Of a DNA stretch of 8,452 bases, positions 7,986 to 8,452 are shown one piece after another. A program made the position numbers and the translations under genes. The stretch spans positions 1 through 8,452 of the forward strand of contig JANLQX010000304.1 in the NCBI GenBank assembly GCA_031368095.1. The letters are read 5' to 3'. The first letter of the stretch is position 1. Every line of letters starts with the position of its first letter. The stretch is from JANLQX01 sp031368095. Its GTDB lineage: Bacteria; Actinomycetota; Acidimicrobiia; Acidimicrobiales; JANYDT01. The notes beneath the pieces were generated by a model that saw only the letters and a program-made list of their open reading frames with translations, was not told the DNA's origin and made no database searches.

Positions 7986-8324
7986 ATGAGCAACAACATG
8001 GCTACCGGCATCGTCACCCTTTCCGACGCCACCTTCGACGAGACCATTGGTTCGTCATCGACCCCCGTCCTCGTCGACTTCTGGGCCGAATGGTGCGGAC
8101 CGTGCAAAATGATCGCACCCGTTCTGGAAGAGATTTCCAGTGAGCAGGCGGGTCGCGTCACCATCGCCAAACTCAACATCGACGAGAATCCTGACGCGGC
8201 TCAGCGCTACGGCGTCATGAGCATTCCCACGCTGCTTCTGTTCAAGGACGGGGAGCTCGCCCATCGCACCGTCGGGGCCAAAGGCAAGTCCCAGCTCATG
8301 GCAGAGCTTGACCCGCACCTCTAG
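7986..8324 (+). CDS. trxA: Thioredoxin
   Basis: A 112-residue single-domain thioredoxin, the cytoplasmic dithiol reductant recycled by the TrxB encoded just upstream. It has the active site WCGPC (36-40, C37 and C40) in VDFWAEWCGPCKMIAPVLEE, the buried aspartate D31, the cis-proline P81 in SIPTLLLF and a closing GAKGKSQL segment, all as in canonical TrxA. The order TrxB-TrxA matches trxB2-trxC of M. tuberculosis. Two ATG codons are possible: 7986, used here, and 7998 (residue 5). Neither has a strong ribosome binding site; only CAGAA precedes the first. The stop TAG sits in a CTAG that also encodes the stop of a converging minus-strand frame. Confidence 0.97.
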   Translation: MSNNMATGIVTLSDATFDETIGSSSTPVLVDFWAEWCGPCKMIAPVLEEISSEQAGRVTIAKLNIDENPDAAQRYGVMSIPTLLLFKDGELAHRTVGAKGKSQLMAELDPHL

Positions 8325-8452
8325 CATTCTTCGGACCCCTTGCACTCGGCGCCCCACCAAGGTCGGGCGCCGCGTCGCGTTGGTGTGCGGGGCTGGTAGG
8401 GAGGCGTTGATGTCTTCGCAATAATGCGGGGGATACGTTCCAGGTCACCGAC
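8321..8452 (-). CDS. Partial minus-strand ORF, possibly the C-terminus of ParB
   Basis: Reading leftward from the right edge, one minus-strand frame is open for 43 codons and stops with TAG at 8323-8321. Its first residues, VGDLERIPRII, resemble the C-terminal dimerisation segment of ParB, the centromere-binding protein of chromosome partitioning, whose end often reads like DLERIYRLI. A convergent parB next to the trx genes matches the mycobacterial order (trxC, cwlM, then parB on the other strand). After those residues the ORF runs on as an Arg/Pro-rich tail through the 8347-8372 hairpin, longer than usual for ParB. Only about 12 residues are informative, so this is a tentative call. No good + strand gene start was seen in the same stretch. 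Confidence 0.4.
   Translation of the reverse strand, partial: VGDLERIPRIIAKTSTPPYQPRTPTRRGARPWWGAECKGSEEC
8347..8372 (+). terminator. Strong GC hairpin downstream of trxA, possible bidirectional terminator
   Basis: CGGCGCCC (8347-8354) pairs perfectly with GGGCGCCG (8365-8372) around a 10-base loop, 22 bases after the trxA stop. No T-run follows on either side, so it is not a classical intrinsic terminator; GC-rich actinobacteria often have hairpins without one. It also lies inside the tentative minus-strand ORF. Confidence 0.5.

Noticed and set aside
7826..8143. 105-codon + strand frame bridging trxB and trxA
   Set aside because: It overlaps both clear genes out of frame, and its Arg/His-rich translation matches nothing.
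8410..8452. A + strand gene beginning at ATG 8410 or 8424 after GGGAGG
   Set aside because: ATG 8410 meets a stop after four codons. ATG 8424 is open to the edge but has only nine codons and poorly spaced signals.

Overview
This is a GC-rich, densely packed window read almost entirely on the + strand. Its gene order matches the cell-envelope and redox cluster beside the chromosome origin in Actinomycetota. In Mycobacterium tuberculosis the order is mviN (MurJ with kinase-like domain), sigM, rsmA, trxB2, trxC, cwlM, with parB/parA on the opposite strand. Here it is murJ, degV, a membrane Ser/Thr kinase, an ECF sigma factor, its probable zinc-finger anti-sigma factor, a small membrane protein, trxB, trxA, then a minus-strand ORF that may be the end of parB. 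GTG starts and the split kinase suggest a lineage outside the mycobacteria, possibly Acidimicrobiia-like; that placement is inference.

Layout. Positions 1-204 carry the start of a LivH-type branched-chain amino acid permease that breaks off after about 64 residues. From about 205 to 291 the frame continues as a short basic tail whose stop overlaps the murJ start. This join looks like an assembly chimera or a rearrangement. murJ (288-1919) is followed by degV (1956-2825). After a 111-bp gap come three overlapping genes: kinase (2937-4601), sigma factor (4594-5259) and anti-sigma factor (5249-6538). A likely leaderless promoter drives a 100-residue membrane protein (6573-6875). Two DNA dyads precede trxB (6945-7937), which has a strong ribosome binding site, and trxA (7986-8324) follows. 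A strong hairpin lies at 8347-8372.

How the parts may work together. MurJ flips the peptidoglycan precursor lipid II. The kinase has intact catalytic residues, one membrane span and a C-terminal ectodomain resembling that of mycobacterial MviN. It therefore looks like a stand-alone, potentially active version of the module fused to MurJ as a pseudokinase in mycobacteria. Its translation is probably coupled to the sigma/anti-sigma pair, which suggests one envelope-stress signalling unit. TrxB and TrxA form a thioredoxin system that may link to the anti-sigma zinc motif or to its two extracytoplasmic cysteines.

No tRNA, rRNA, CRISPR array, insertion sequence or phage module was seen. The strongest leads are the split, catalytically intact MurJ-partner kinase with its coupled sigma operon, and the foreign livH fragment at the left edge.
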